The notes: a model not told the origin generated them from the letters alone. Positions 33,968-45,603 are shown, numbered from the stretch's first letter. The stretch is DNA of 64,000 nucleotides from Scylla paramamosain (GCF_035594125.1 NC_087151.1:19174096-19238095), one strand, 5' to 3'. Made by a program: numbers and translations.

Positions 33968-36114
33968 ATAAGGTTTGTATTAAAGAAAAAAGAGAGGAAA
34001 GTAGATGTGAAGATTATAAAAGTGAAAGATTTAATTATGGTAAGTCAAATTTTGAACAAATGAGGAGATACTTTGGTGAAGCAGACTGGAGTACACTTAT
34101 CACAGCAAGTAATGTACAAAAGAAGTGGGAAGCTTTCATCAATATTTATGAAGAGGGAGTGAAAAGATATGTACCGAAAATAGAGACATAGAGAAGATAA
34201 TGACTGGTATAATAGAAGATGTGAAATAGCTAGGGAGGAGAGGGAAACGGCATGGAATAGATGGTGGAGGAAAAATGCGTAGGAGCTATGGTAAAACTAC
34301 ACAACTACAAGAAATGAATATGTAAGGGTTATTAGAGAAGAAAGGAAAAATTATGAGAAAGATGTTATGGACAAATGCAAAGAGGAACCAAAACTATTCT
34401 TCAGAGATGTGAACAGCAAAATGAAAAATAGAGAAGGAATAAGCAGATTGAAGGTGAATAGTCAAATGTGTGAATTGGCAGAGATAATGAACAGGAGTTT
34501 TCAATCAGTATTCACAAAAGAGAACATTTGTGTGGCAGAGTGAGATAAGTGAGGAAATGGGTCTGGGGGAAATCCAAGTGACTGAAGGGGATGTCCAGAA
34601 ACAGATGGAGGGATTAGAGGTTAGGAAGGCCCCTGGACCTGATGGAGTGTCAGGATGGATACTAAAAGAGTGCAATCAGCAGTTGACATGGGTAATACAT
34701 AATATTATTGAGAGCTCCCTAATTGAAAGTAAAGTCCCAATTGAATGGAAGAGAGCCAACATAGTGCCAATCTACAAAGGTGGTAGTAAAGAGGAGCCCT
34801 TAAACTATAGACCTGTGTCTCTAACAAATGTGGTGTGCAAAATGTGTGAAAGATTGGTGAAGGATAAATGGATGCAGTACCCAGAAGGAAATGAAGTGAT
34901 AATAAAGCAACAATTTGGATTTAGGAGAGGGAGATCAGGTGTTACAAACTTACTGAGTTTTTATTCTAGAGTGGTGGATATAATGCAAGAAAGAGATGGA
35001 TGGGCTGATTGTGTTTATTTTGACCTGAAAAAGGCCTTCGATAAAGTGCCACACAGGAAATTGTTGTGGAAGTTGAAGCATAATGGTGGGCTAAGGGGGA
35101 GCCTGCTGAGATGGATGGAAAATTTCTTGACAAACAGAGAAATAAGAATGGTGGTGAAGGATCAAAAATCATCATTGAGGGAAGTCATAAGTGGAGTACC
35201 CCAAGGCTCAGTACTTGCACCAATCATGTTTGCAGTTTATATAAATGATATGACGGAGAGTGTGAACAGCTACACAAGCCTTTTTTGCTGATGATGCAAA
35301 GTTGTTGAAGAAAGTTGAGAATGCAGAGGACTGTGGAACATTACAAGAAGACCTGAACAAGATATCAGAGTGGAGTTATAGATGAGAAATGGAATTTAAT
35401 TTAAAGAAGTGTTGAGTAATAGAATTTGGAAAAAGTACAATAAGAGTAAAAGAAAATTATGTGTTGAATGGTGTAAGGTTGTGTGGAGCAGAAGAGGAAA
35501 AGGATCTTGGTGTTACAGTAATTGAGAACCTGACCCTGGAGAGACACATTAGCAAAATTACAGGAGAAACCTATAACTTGTTGAGAAGAATAAGGCAGGC
35601 CTTTGCATATATGGATGAAGAGATGGTCAGGAAGATGATTGTGTCGCTGATAAGACCTAGACTAGAATATGCAGCAGTAGTGTGGTCGCCATACAAGAAA
35701 AAGGATATAAGGAAGTTGGAGAGAGTTCAGAGAGCAGCTACAAAGATGGTACCAAGTATCAGGGACTTGTCATATGAAGAGACTGGCAAGGATACATCTA
35801 CCAACATTGGAAAAGAGGAGAGAAAGGGGAGACTTGATTGCGTTATATAAAGCATATGAGGGAGTAGAGGAGGTGGACCGTAGCAACTTAATGGTCTGGG
35901 ATACACAGGACACTAGAGGACATGGAAAGAGGCTGAAGAGGAGTGCTTGTAGAAGAGACATCAAAAAGTATAGTTTCCCATATAGAAGTATTGATGTATG
36001 GAACAGTCTGGTTGAGGAGATAGTAAATGCAGAAAGTATACATGGATTCAAGGCTAAGTTGGATATTAAAAGATATGGAGCATAGCTCTTTTTCCATAAA
36101 GCACAACTAGGTAA

Positions 36115-36184
<70 letters not shown>
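33965..36184 (+). mobile_element. Family A LINE copy, 5'-truncated in the linker
   Basis: It begins directly after the (AC)n tail of the previous copy. The linker before RT is at 34030-34530 (NYGKSNFEQMRRYFG, AFINIYEEGVKRYVPK). RT: 34530-35291 with GPDGVSGWILKEC, ANIVPIYKGG, NYRPVSLTNV, QFGFRRGRSG, DLKKAFDKVPHRKL and [10 protein letters not shown]. The catalytic FADDAKLL is shifted by one extra T near 35285. C-terminus: 35461-35850 and 35774-36085 (LEYAAVVWSPY; YSFPYRSIDVWN). The stop follows KRYGA, then CTAGGTAAATAC and (AC)n at 36116-36184. This is a recognisably different subfamily from the copy at 10594. Confidence 0.9.
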
Positions 36185-36186
<2 letters not shown>

Positions 36187-36715
36187 TCCAGCTACATAAG
36201 TTTATTTGCAGATAATACAAAGTTATTGAGATCAAATAGAAAAAGAGGAAGATAGCATGCTAGTCCAACAAGACCTAAACTAGATCTGGGAGTGGAGCCA
36301 AAAGTGGCAGATGAAATTTGATGCAAAGAAATGCAGTACAATAGAATTTGGCAAGAGTGGCAAGAGACAGACAGGAGATTATTCATTGGGGAAGGAGAGA
36401 ATCAGTAAAAGAACAGAAGAAAAAGACCTTGGTGTAATAATTACTGATAATCTGTCACCAGAGAAAACCATAAGCAAGATTACAGGTGAAACATATAACC
36501 TACTGAGAAACATAAGGACAATATTTACACATCTGGATGAAGAAGTAATAAAAAAATGCGCTTTACATTGTGACCAGGATACACCCAAGATTGGAGTATG
36601 CAGCTGTGTTATGGTCACCTAGTGCCAAGAAATCTAAGAAAATTGGAAAGGATACAAAGAGCAACAACAAAGTTATCTCCAAGTTTGAAGGATCTACCAT
36701 ATGAAGAAATATTGT
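36185..36715 (+). mobile_element. Family A LINE fragment, both ends missing
   Basis: Starts at the (AC)n tail of the preceding copy in the catalytic region (LFADNTKLL, with the second Asp replaced by Asn) and reads through EKDLGVIITDNLSPEK and LEYAAVLWSP-like blocks. At about 36715 (GTCAAAATTGGAAAAG) it jumps back to sequence normally found before RT. The switch occurs inside a short shared string, ATTGGAAAAG-like. Confidence 0.78.
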
Positions 36716-37195
36716 CAAAATTGGAAAAGAAACATATCAAGACCCAAAAGACATGAGTGAATTGCTAAACAAAATATTTCAACAAGTTTTCACAGAAGAA
36801 TCAGAATTTAACCAACAAATGACAATACAAAAAAGCAGATGTGGGAAATTACAGTAATTAAAGAAGTTTATAAAATGATGGAGGAACTTGAAGAAAGAAA
36901 AGCAACAGGACCAGATGGAGTATCAGGTTTCATTTTAACCCTTTCCTTCCGGCGCTTAAATTATTTTACCGTTTCGTATGACGGCTAAAAATGGTAAACC
37001 TAGAAATTGTCAGAAAATTGTTTGAATACTAATAATCATTTTCTCTTTGTTATTCTGAATACAATGATATACTTTGTAGCTCGATGTGACCTCTCAAAGT
37101 TGAGTTTATGCCTTATAAAAGATTCCTCCTCCTCCCGCTGTGTGATCCGTCATCCAGAAACAGCCCGGAGAGCGATGACGCTGCGCGCACACACA

Positions 37196-37255
<60 letters not shown>

Positions 37256-37279
37256 TTGGAGGGGAAATTGTACACTTCC

Positions 37280-37317
<38 letters not shown>

Positions 37318-37352
37318 CATCCCTTTTCATATCAAGTTTCAGGCAAATAACA

Positions 37353-37444
<92 letters not shown>

Positions 37445-38975
37445 GACAAGTTACCTTCTACCATTTTATTATAAAATCGAAGATAATGAAAAAATTACCA
37501 TGAAAGAATGATAGGTATCATCTCTCTGTTCTGATAAAACAGGTGGATCCTGTAAATCATTTTCCGAGTCCTCACTAATGTCTTCGCTTTCTTCATCTTC
37601 TAAATATTCACTGTCACTGTCTTCAAACTCAGAAGCACTGCTAAATACATATGTTGTGTCCTGCTCCATGGTGAGTTATGATCTGAGATCCTTGGCTCTT
37701 ATCACTTCACACTTATCATGGTGCTTTCCACCCGGCGAGTGCTTTCCACCCGGCGGATCGCTGGGGTTGCCAAGTGTCGCCCGGAGAAAGGGAAAATAGC
37801 TTAGTTACCGCTAAATTTCCAGAGCTAGTGACAACACTACATGTGGAAACATGCCAGACACTTCCACTCACACCATCTGACTCGAGAAACCGCGCTTGGA
37901 CCTCAAAATTGAGGCGCGAAAATTCTTGATTACCGGTATGATCGCCGTCGCTACGGACACATTTTTGCAATCATATATATATACGATTGCCGGAAGGAAA
38001 GGGTTAAGAGTGCAGGAAACAATTAAATGAACCAATATATGACATAATAAAGTGCTCACTATCAACTGGAAGAATGCCTAAGGAATTGAAGCGAGCATTG
38101 TACAATGTCAGTTTATAAAACTGGAAAGAAAGAAGAACCACTAAACTATAGAGCAGTATCAATGACCAGCATATTATGTAAGATCTGTGAAAAAGTGATA
38201 AAGAAGCAGTGGACAAAATTTCTAGAAAAACATGATATAATAACAGAAAAACAGTATGGCTTTAGAGATCAAAATGAACATATAAAATGGGAAATGAAGA
38301 ATTAATAAAATAAAAGTGCAAGAGAAAGATCTGGAAGAGATAATACAGGACAGTCAACTTGGAGAAATATGTAGAAAAGATTTTCAGAGCTATATATAAA
38401 ATGGTGAGAAGTATTGGAACAACATTCCATTATATAGATAAAGATATGATAAGAAAGATAATTACCACTATGATTAGACCAAAGCTGGAATATGCTGAAA
38501 CAGTGTGGTCTCCCCACAAGAAGAAAAATGTCAAAAAACTAGAAAAAATACAAAGAATGGCAACGAAGATGGTTCCAGAACTGGAAGAATTAACATATGA
38601 ACACAGATTAAAGCAAGTGAACCTACCAACACTGGAACAAAGAAGAGAAAAGGGAGACTTAATATTGATTTATAAATTGTGGAATAGAGTGAAAGAAATT
38701 GATAATAAGAAATTACTGCTAAGAGAAGTACAAAATACCAGAGGCCACAGCAAAAAATGAAGAAAAGGAAGATGATTGAATAAAATAAATAAATATAGTT
38801 TCCCACAGAGAAGTATAGAAGTTTGGAACAAGCCAAGTGAGGATGTAGTATCAGGAACAAGTGTGCACAATTTTAAGGAAAAACTGGACAAGTGTAAATA
38901 TGGAGACGGAACCACATGAGCATAGCTCAGGCCCTGTAAATTACAACTAGGTAATACACACACACACACACACAA
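36716..38975 (+). mobile_element. Family A LINE copy split by a piggyBac-derived element
   Basis: Left part 36716-36938: linker (DMSELLNKIFQQVFTEE, ATGPDGVSGFIL). Right part 38004-38955: start of RT (YKTGKKEEPLNYRAVSM, EKQYGFR), then an internal deletion to the C-terminus, 38359-38760 (LEYAETVWSPHKKKNVKKLEK, LPTLEQRREKGDLI). It ends CAACTAGGTAATACAC with a short (AC)n at 38956-38975. If 36939-38007 (the element plus one TTAA) is removed, the LINE reads straight through a single TTAA. Confidence 0.85.
36939..38003 (-). mobile_element. Non-autonomous piggyBac element with exact TTAA target duplications
   Basis: The terminal inverted repeats CCCTTTCCTTCCGGC (36939-36953) and GCCGGAAGGAAAGGG (37989-38003) are perfect and flanked by TTAA on both sides (36935-36938, 38004-38007). 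This is the diagnostic piggyBac boundary. Inside, the minus strand keeps 37469-37669, MEQDTTYVFSSASEFEDSDSE and further acidic residues, the usual acidic N-terminus of a piggyBac transposase. The catalytic domain is absent. Three microsatellites, (TC)n 37197-37252, (GA)n 37283-37313 and (CT)n 37353-37444, fill the interior. A 17-bp tandem duplication (GTGCTTTCCACCCGGCG) lies near 37720-37760. Confidence 0.92.
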
Positions 38976-40501
38976 TATGGATTGTGAAATATTACAGAAA
39001 GATCTAAATAGGATATATAAATGGAGTAAGAAATGGGAAATGGAATTCAATGCAAAGAAATGCAAGGTGATGGAATCAGGAAAAAGCAAAAGAAGACTGA
39101 CAAGTTCCTACACCATGGGAGAAGTGGAAATTAAGAAAACCAAAGAAGAAAAAGACTTGGGAATTAAAATTAGTTATAATTTATCACCAGAAAAACATGT
39201 AAACAAAATAGTTGGGAAAACCTATGAGTTACTAAGAAAGATGAAAGGGGCATTTGCTTACATGGATGAAGAGATGATGAAAAAGTTGATGGAATATGTG
39301 ATTCGACCAAAACTGGAATATGCCACATTTGTTTGGTCACCCTATAATAAAAAGGAAATAAGGAAAATAGAAAGGATCCAAAGAGCTGCAACCTTTCCTT
39401 CTTGCTGGAAGTTTGCCTACATTCAACCTGTTCCTAAAAAGGGTGACCGTTCTAATCCCTCAAACTACCGTCCTATTGCTTTAATTTCCTGCCTATCTAA
39501 AGTTTTTGAATCTATCCTCAACAGGAAGATTCTTAAACATCTATCACTTCACAACCTTCTATCTGATCGCCAGTATGGGTTCCGTCAAGGCCACTCTACT
39601 GGTGATCTTCTGGCTTTCCTTACTGAGTCTTGGTCATCCTCTTTTAGAGATTTTGGTGGAACTTTTGCTGTTGCCTTGGACATATCAAAAGCTTTTTATA
39701 GAGTCTGGCACAAAGCTTTGATTTCCAAATTACCCTCCTACGGTTTCTATCCTTCTCTCTGTAACTTCATCTCAAGTTTCCTTTCTGACCGTTCTATTGC
39801 TGCTGTGTTCTCCTAAATCTATTAACAGTGGTGTTCCTCAGGGTTCTGTCCTGTCACCCACTCTCTTCTTATTATTCATTAATGATCTTCTAAACCAAAC
39901 TTCTTGTCCTTTCCACTCCTACGCTGATGATACCACCCTGCACTTTTCCACGTCTTTTCATAGACGTCCAACCCTTCAGGAGGTAAACATATCACGCAGG
40001 GAAGCCACAGAACGCCTGACTTCTGATCTTTCTAAAATTTCTGATAAAATTTCTATGAAGTTAGGTGTTCTGAGATGTCTCTTGAGATTTAACCTATGAA
40101 GAAAGATTAAGGAGATTGAAGCTTCCATCATTACAAGAGAGAAGAGAAAGAGGAGACCTGATTGCTATATACAGAGCTTTAAAGGGTAAGGATAAAGTTG
40201 ACAAAGAATACTTATTTGTGCGGGACTCAAGAGATACAAGAGGACATGGAGTGAAACATGATGAAAACAGCAAGTAAAGAGATACAAGAGGACATGGAGT
40301 GAAACTGAAGAAAACAGCAAGTAGAAGAGATGTCAAGAATTATTGGTTTCCCAAATAGAAGCATAGAAATATGGAACAACTTAGATGAAACAGTAGTACA
40401 AGCAAAAAAATATTCATGAACTTAAAGTTAAGCTGGATGCTTATAGATATGGAGACAGGACAGCACAAGCATAACTCTTTTCCTGTAAAACACAACTAGG
40501 T

Positions 40502-40568
<67 letters not shown>
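38976..40568 (+). mobile_element. Chimeric family A LINE containing an internal family B segment
   Basis: The A part 38976-39393 starts at the previous (AC)n tail (MDCEILQKDLNRIYKWSKKW ... KIERIQRAAT). At 39394 the sequence becomes family B in the same orientation (FPSCWKFAYIQPVPKKGD ... [10 protein letters not shown] ... SKISD), with a loss of about 200 bp near 40046. At 40083 it returns to A at the point expected about 14 bp after the exit point (compare 7315-7340). One open frame, 38977-39816 (279 codons), runs through the A-to-B junction. The A part ends normally with CTAGGTAAACAC and (AC)n at 40505-40568. A ~50-bp tandem duplication sits at 40228-40325. Confidence 0.88.
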
Positions 40569-40572
<4 letters not shown>

Positions 40573-41905
40573 CTCCTGTGGATCTGCCTAAAAGGAGGTG
40601 CCTCTGGCTTATTTTTTTTTTATGCAGGAGGGACACCAGCTAAGGGCAACAAAAATCAAATAAAAAAAAAAAATGCACACTAAGATGCTGATCCCCAAAT
40701 GAGATCTGAAGCAGTAGTCAAAAATTGAAGGATAAGTGCCTTGAAACCTCCCTCTTGAAGGAGTCCAAGTCATAGGAAGCCGGCAGGGAGTTCCAGATTT
40801 ACCAGAAATAGTTGGGGGGACCTAAGGAGGTATTTTGCTGATTTTCCTTGAAATGACTATTTCCATGTCTTCCATGTCAGAGATCCATCCCTAACAGAGG
40901 TGATAGTGTCTGGCATGGAAGTGTACATTCCTCACTTTTTTCTCTACCTAAACCTTCCAAACCTTGGTTTAACACAGCCTGTTCTCGTGCTATACATGAT
41001 AGAGAGGTGGCCCACTAAATGTACTTGAGCCTTCCATCACCAGAGTCTCATGTGCTTTATATTTCTGTCTGGAACCATGCCAAGTCTGTTCTTCAACTAG
41101 CCAAAAACTCCTTTATTAATAGAAAGTGTCAAAATCTTTCAAGATCTAATTCCTCTCATGACTTCTGGCACCTAGCCAAAAAATCTCCAATAACTTTTTT
41201 CTTCTTTTTTCCCTCCTTTATTTCAACCAGATGGCACCACTGCTATCACATCTACCTCTAACGCTGAACTCTTTGCTCAAACCTTTGCTAAAAAAAATAC
41301 CTTGGATGATTCAGGGCTTGTTCTTCCCTCTCCTCCACCCTCTGACTACTTCATGCTATTAAAATTCTTTGCAATGTTTTCCATGTCCTCGCTGGCCTAA
41401 ACTCTCGGAAGGTTTATGGACCTGATGGGGTTCCTCCTATTGTTCTCCGAAACCGTGCCTCCGTGCTTGCACCTAGTCAAACTCTTTCAACTCTGTCTGT
41501 CAACATCTACCTTTCCTTCTTGCTGGAAGTTTGCCTACATACAGCCTATTCCTAAATAAAGGTGACCATTCTAATCCCTAAAACTACCATCCTATTGCTT
41601 TAATTTCCTTCCTATCTAAAGTTTCTAATCTATCCTTAACAGGAAGATTCTTAAACATGTCACTTCGCATCTTTCTCTGATTGTCAGTATGGGTTCCATC
41701 AAGGCTTCTCTACTGGTGATGTTCTGGCTTTCCTTACTGAGTCTTCATCATCCCCTTGTAGAGGTTTTGGTGAAACTTTTGCTGTTGCTTTAGACATATC
41801 AAAAGCTTTTGATAGAATCTGGCACAAAGCTTTGATTTCCAAACCTCCTCCTTTATTTTCACTACCCTCTATTTTCACACTAACTGCTCTTCTGATCTTG
41901 CTCCC
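40569..41905 (+). mobile_element. Family B LINE fragment, sense, with a nested antisense B tail
   Basis: It starts at an (AC)n tail with the endonuclease-to-linker region (PPVDLPKRRCLW), is interrupted at 40614-40808, and resumes GGPKEVFC*FSL-like. Linker and RT start (41019-41600) follow, with QYGFHQGFSTGD and [17 protein letters not shown] to about 41850. It then jumps about 800 bp downstream to the FHTNCSSDLA region and ends. Stops and indels throughout. Confidence 0.85.
40614..40808 (-). mobile_element. Very short 5'-truncated family B LINE, antisense
   Basis: About 195 bp representing only the 3' end of family B in antisense (a short T run at 40612-40621, GGGCAACAAAAATC, CTCTTGAAGGAGTCC), nested in a sense B fragment. 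Confidence 0.8.
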
Positions 41906-41984
41906 TCCCTTTCTTAGCCCTGTGTAATCCTTTCTCATCCCTGCATCCCCCCTGCCCCTCTCCATCCCACTGGTGCCACTTGTA

Positions 41985-42115
<131 letters not shown>

Positions 42116-42529
42116 TCCTATAATATAAAGTGATTTAAAACTATAACTTGTCATTCCATTACCAGCACAGCACTCCAAGGTAAACTGATTTTTCATTGGG
42201 TAGATGTTAGAAGTTGCTGCCCTTCATACAAGCAGTAGATCTATATACAAGGTATACCATAAAATACCAGTCTCTTGGCCAGAAATCAGGGATCAGCCTA
42301 TTCTTGAGATTGACCTGTACTCAAGGAAATACACTATATTTAAGTAGATATGTACAGGGTGTAATATGAGTTTCTGTGGATATTGCTAGAGGTGAAAATA
42401 CAGGTTATTCTAACTCAAAAATGATATATGCAAATATACATTTTGAGGCTTTATTTAGCCATGGTATGAATTTCAGGTGTGGGCGGGTAACAGACATAAT
42501 GCCCAGCCCAGCCTCTCTAATGCAAGAAT

Positions 42530-42765
42530 AAAACAGTATTCTCTGCCATTCATCCCTTTTTCTGGTAAATTGTGAAACTCCCTGCCTGGTTCTTCTGTAT
42601 TTCCTCTTTCCTATGATTTGAACTCTTTCAAGAGGGAGGTTTCAAGCCAATTATCCTCCAGTTTGCAGTGATTCTTTTTTATCTCGCCTGGCCTTTTTTT
42701 TCTAACATTTTGTTGCCCTTGGCCAGTATCTCTTGCAAAATAAAATAAATAAATAAAAAAATAGT
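42530..42765 (+). mobile_element. Family B LINE, 5'-truncated 3' end
   Basis: About 235 bp: AACAGTATTCTCTGCCATTC, then CCTTTTTCTGGTAAATTG, and the 3' end TTGTTGCCCTTGGCCAGTAT followed by a short A-rich (AAAT)n tail. It sits inside the long-TIR element at 42355-44065. Confidence 0.85.
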
Positions 42766-42874
42766 ATGGTTGTAATTAATGACAAATAGAGTAGTATGCT
42801 ATATGGCACTACCTATACCTGCTCCAGCAGGGAAGTGGAAGGAGCAAAGCTAGCATCAAATTAGCTCATTGATA

Positions 42875-43781
42875 CAAGGGCTGTTCCAAAAGTAACACCA
42901 CCTATTTTTTTACTCTGCCCCAAGGAGATTGCTGTTGACATTGTTGTGATGACTGAGCTTTTGTGCTCATAACCTGAAATTTTTATCTCTGTTGCAGATG
43001 TTGATGGTATGACAGTTTAAGAAAGCAACCCCTGTCATGGATGTGTGTCAGAAGCAGAGATGTGTCATTGAATTCCTCCACACAGAAGTTGGACCAGCTG
43101 ACATTCACTGGTGCCTGATGAATGTTTATGGAGCCAAGGCAGTTGATATCAGCACAGTTAGGAGATGGGTTCATCGATTCCAGAGTGGTGACAGAGATGT
43201 GACTGACAAATCACACTCCCAATGCTCTTGCACACCCACCACTCCAGAAAATTAAGTGCGCCTCGATCAACTCATCTGCGCTAATCAGTGGATAACAGTA
43301 AATGAAATGTATGCAAAGTTGGATGTGGGTGTCAGTGTACTGGAAACAGTGCGTTATCCGCCGATTAGCGTAGATGAGTTGATTGAGGTGCTCTTCATTT
43401 TCCAGAGTGGTGGCTGTGCAAGGGCGTCTGGAGTGCAATTTGTCACTCACATCCCTGTTGCCACTCCAGGATCAATGAACCCATCTCCTGTGTTGACATC
43501 AACTGCCTTGACTCCATAAACATTCACCAGGTGCCAGTGAATGCAGGCTGATCCAACTTCCACGTGGAGGAATTCAATGACGCATCTCTGCTTCTGACAC
43601 ATGTCCATGACAGGGGTTGCTTTCTTTGACTGTTGTACCATCAATACCTACAACAAAGAAATAAAAATTTCAGCTTGCAAGTGCAAAAGTTCAGTCATCA
43701 TAACAATGTCATAAGCAATCTCCTCGGATCCCTTGGGGCGGAGTAAAAATATAGGAAGCATTACTTTTGGAATGACCCTCA
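42875..43781. mobile_element. Mariner-derived foldback: two inverted half-elements
   Basis: 907 bp flanked by TA (42873-42874, 43782-43783). The left end is CAAGGGCTGTTCCAAAAGTA; the right end, reverse complemented, is TGAGGGTCATTCCAAAAGTA. Both arms, about 430 bp, encode the same N-terminal helix-turn-helix region of a mariner (Mos1/SETMAR-type) transposase in opposite directions. The + copy at 43037-43250 has CQKQRCVIEFLHTEVGPADI and STVRRWVHRFQSGDRDV; the minus copy is at 43447-43644. The two are joined tail to tail with a loop of about 55-60 nt. The DDD catalytic half is absent from both. Transcription of the intron would give a long imperfect hairpin. Confidence 0.85.
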
Positions 43782-44279
43782 TAGCCAGTAATTCGCATTC
43801 CCAGTTTAGATTGCACTGCATAATTTTGAGAGAAAATTTCTAGCATTGCTACACACTTAAAGTGCTATGGGGGATGTGGGCATGATTTTTTCTGCCATGG
43901 ATACTCACCCTGCTTGGTCATTTTATCTGTCATCTGGCCATACTTAAATTTCATACCAGGGCTAAACAAAGCCTCATAATGCATATGTACATAGAATATT
44001 TTTGACTCAGAATAACCTGTATTTTCACCTCTAACAATATCCTCAGAAATTCATGCTACACCCCATATGTATGCAAGTAAATAAATATTTACTAAGAAGA
44101 CTGGCCAAGGAAAAGAAGGGAGAAAAAAAAGAAAAAAAAAAAAGCTCACTCATGATGCCCTTGCATAGAAAAAAGCCATGTGGTAAGATTTGAAAAAAGT
44201 GTTTGGTGGCTTGAATTTAGGTACAGGTTAGCTAATGATATACTTATGAAAATAAATAAATAGAAACAAAGCTTTAGAT

Positions 44280-44844
44280 ATAATGATCCATAAGAAACCA
44301 ACACTAGAGGATAACATAGATGAAAAAGTTGGAAATGTTGATTTTTATCAAATATGACTGTACTTCTGAAAATTTTATGGAAAAAACTATTTTATGGAAA
44401 AACCATACTGGAATATGTAGTTGTGGTGTGTAATCCAAATTTGAAGAATCATATTAAACTAAAATAGAACAAAAAATGGTAACAGGAAGTCCTAAACCTT
44501 TCAAACTATAAAGATTAGACAAGCTATTATCCTCCTACCTGGATAAAAGAGGGAATCTGATACCCCAATGTGTAACAATAAAAAAGAAAATATAGACATA
44601 GAAGACTTGTCAGCAAGGATACTAACATTAAGAGGATACAGAAAGAAACATGCCAATATAAGAATCGAGAATTATATACAGAAATAGCATTTTTCAAATA
44701 GACTAATAAACCAGTGGAATATATTACCAGGGGAAATGGTGTGTGCAAACAGTATATACTGATTGAAGGAATATATGGAAATTTAGTATTAAAAGACAGA
44801 ACATTATTAGCTTGATCTTTTAGAAATACAGTTAGGTAAATACA
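44280..44844 (+). mobile_element. Old family A-like LINE remnant just before the last EDEM exon
   Basis: Heavily decayed C-terminal coding (LEYVVVVCNPN near 44410, RGYRKKHANIRI near 44635, NQWNILPGEMVCANSIY near 44710) and a closing signature AGTTAGGTAAATACAGAC at 44829-44846. It is clearly related to family A in layout, but divergent. It ends about 33 bp upstream of the splice acceptor. Confidence 0.7.
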
Positions 44845-44878
44845 GACTTTAACTACATGTGCCTTTTTATGCCCACAG

Positions 44879-44971
44879 TGTGCAGCCATCAATGAAGAAA
44901 GGATACATAGGTTGCCCCTGAAAAGCCAGTACCTGGAGCAGATATCTTTTTCTCTTGGAGTGGAGTTATGA
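44879..44971 (+). CDS. EDEM1: EDEM1-like terminal coding exon
   Basis: After a pyrimidine-rich acceptor (TGCCTTTTTATGCCCACAG, ending 44878), 30 codons read CAAINEERIHRLPLKSQYLE then QISFSLGVEL and stop at TGA 44969-44971. It starts in phase 0, matching the phase-0 donor at 16800. EDEM1 ends with the same pattern (Cys, then ERR, LPLKS, a tyrosine and a QI pair). Joined to the upstream exon, NFSFAS followed by CAAINEER aligns with the vertebrate EDEM1 C-terminus with no gap, so no exon is missing between them. The exon is too short to stand out as an open frame and was found from its protein pattern. The 3' UTR should follow. Confidence 0.78.
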   Translation, partial: CAAINEERIHRLPLKSQYLEQISFSLGVEL

Positions 44972-45041
44972 TGGCTGGCTTAATAGTCACTTGTGCCTTG
45001 TAAATAGGGACCTCATCGCCCTGTTATAGGATTGCTTCCAA

Positions 45042-45228
<187 letters not shown>

Positions 45229-45421
45229 GGGTAACACAGTCATCTTCAGTGACACTAAAAGTGAGATGTAAATAATTGTTATACTGTAATTTATAGTTCT
45301 TAATGCCTTAAGATATGAAATTTGTGATATGAATCATCATTTTAAACATACTGTATTGAAATAATCTGTTCACTCACTGATATAACAGGCTTTGTTTTGG
45401 TACCTATTTCTTTGTTGGAAG

Positions 45422-45427
45422 AATAAA
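45422..45427 (+). promoter_or_regulatory. Candidate poly(A) signal of the EDEM1-like gene
   Basis: AATAAA about 450 nt after the stop codon. Other AATAAA-like hexamers occur at about 45632-45645, so which is used cannot be told. Confidence 0.3.
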
Positions 45428-45603
45428 GGCTGTGAAGTATATCAACATTCCTGCAAGAGGGACTAAGGAGCATACTTGTAAATAGGTGTATCTTATATGC
45501 TGGCATATGTGCCAAGGCTATAAGCATCCTTCCACTCTTTATTTTCTGATTTTAGGGTCAAAACTTATGTATGGAAAACCTACCTCAAAATATATAAATG
45601 AAC

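Larger units (their letters stand above)
42355..44065. mobile_element. DNA transposon with ~170-bp terminal inverted repeats, twice invaded
   Basis: The left arm (about 42355-42525) and right arm (about 43900-44065) are inverted copies. CAGGGTGTAATATGAGTTTC at the left matches TGGGGTGTAGCATGAATTTC reverse complemented from the right, and GAGGTGAAAATACAGGTTAT is shared exactly in both arms. TA flanks both ends (42353-42354, 44066-44067). Between the arms lie a truncated family B LINE and a mariner-derived foldback. No transposase of its own was seen. Confidence 0.78.
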
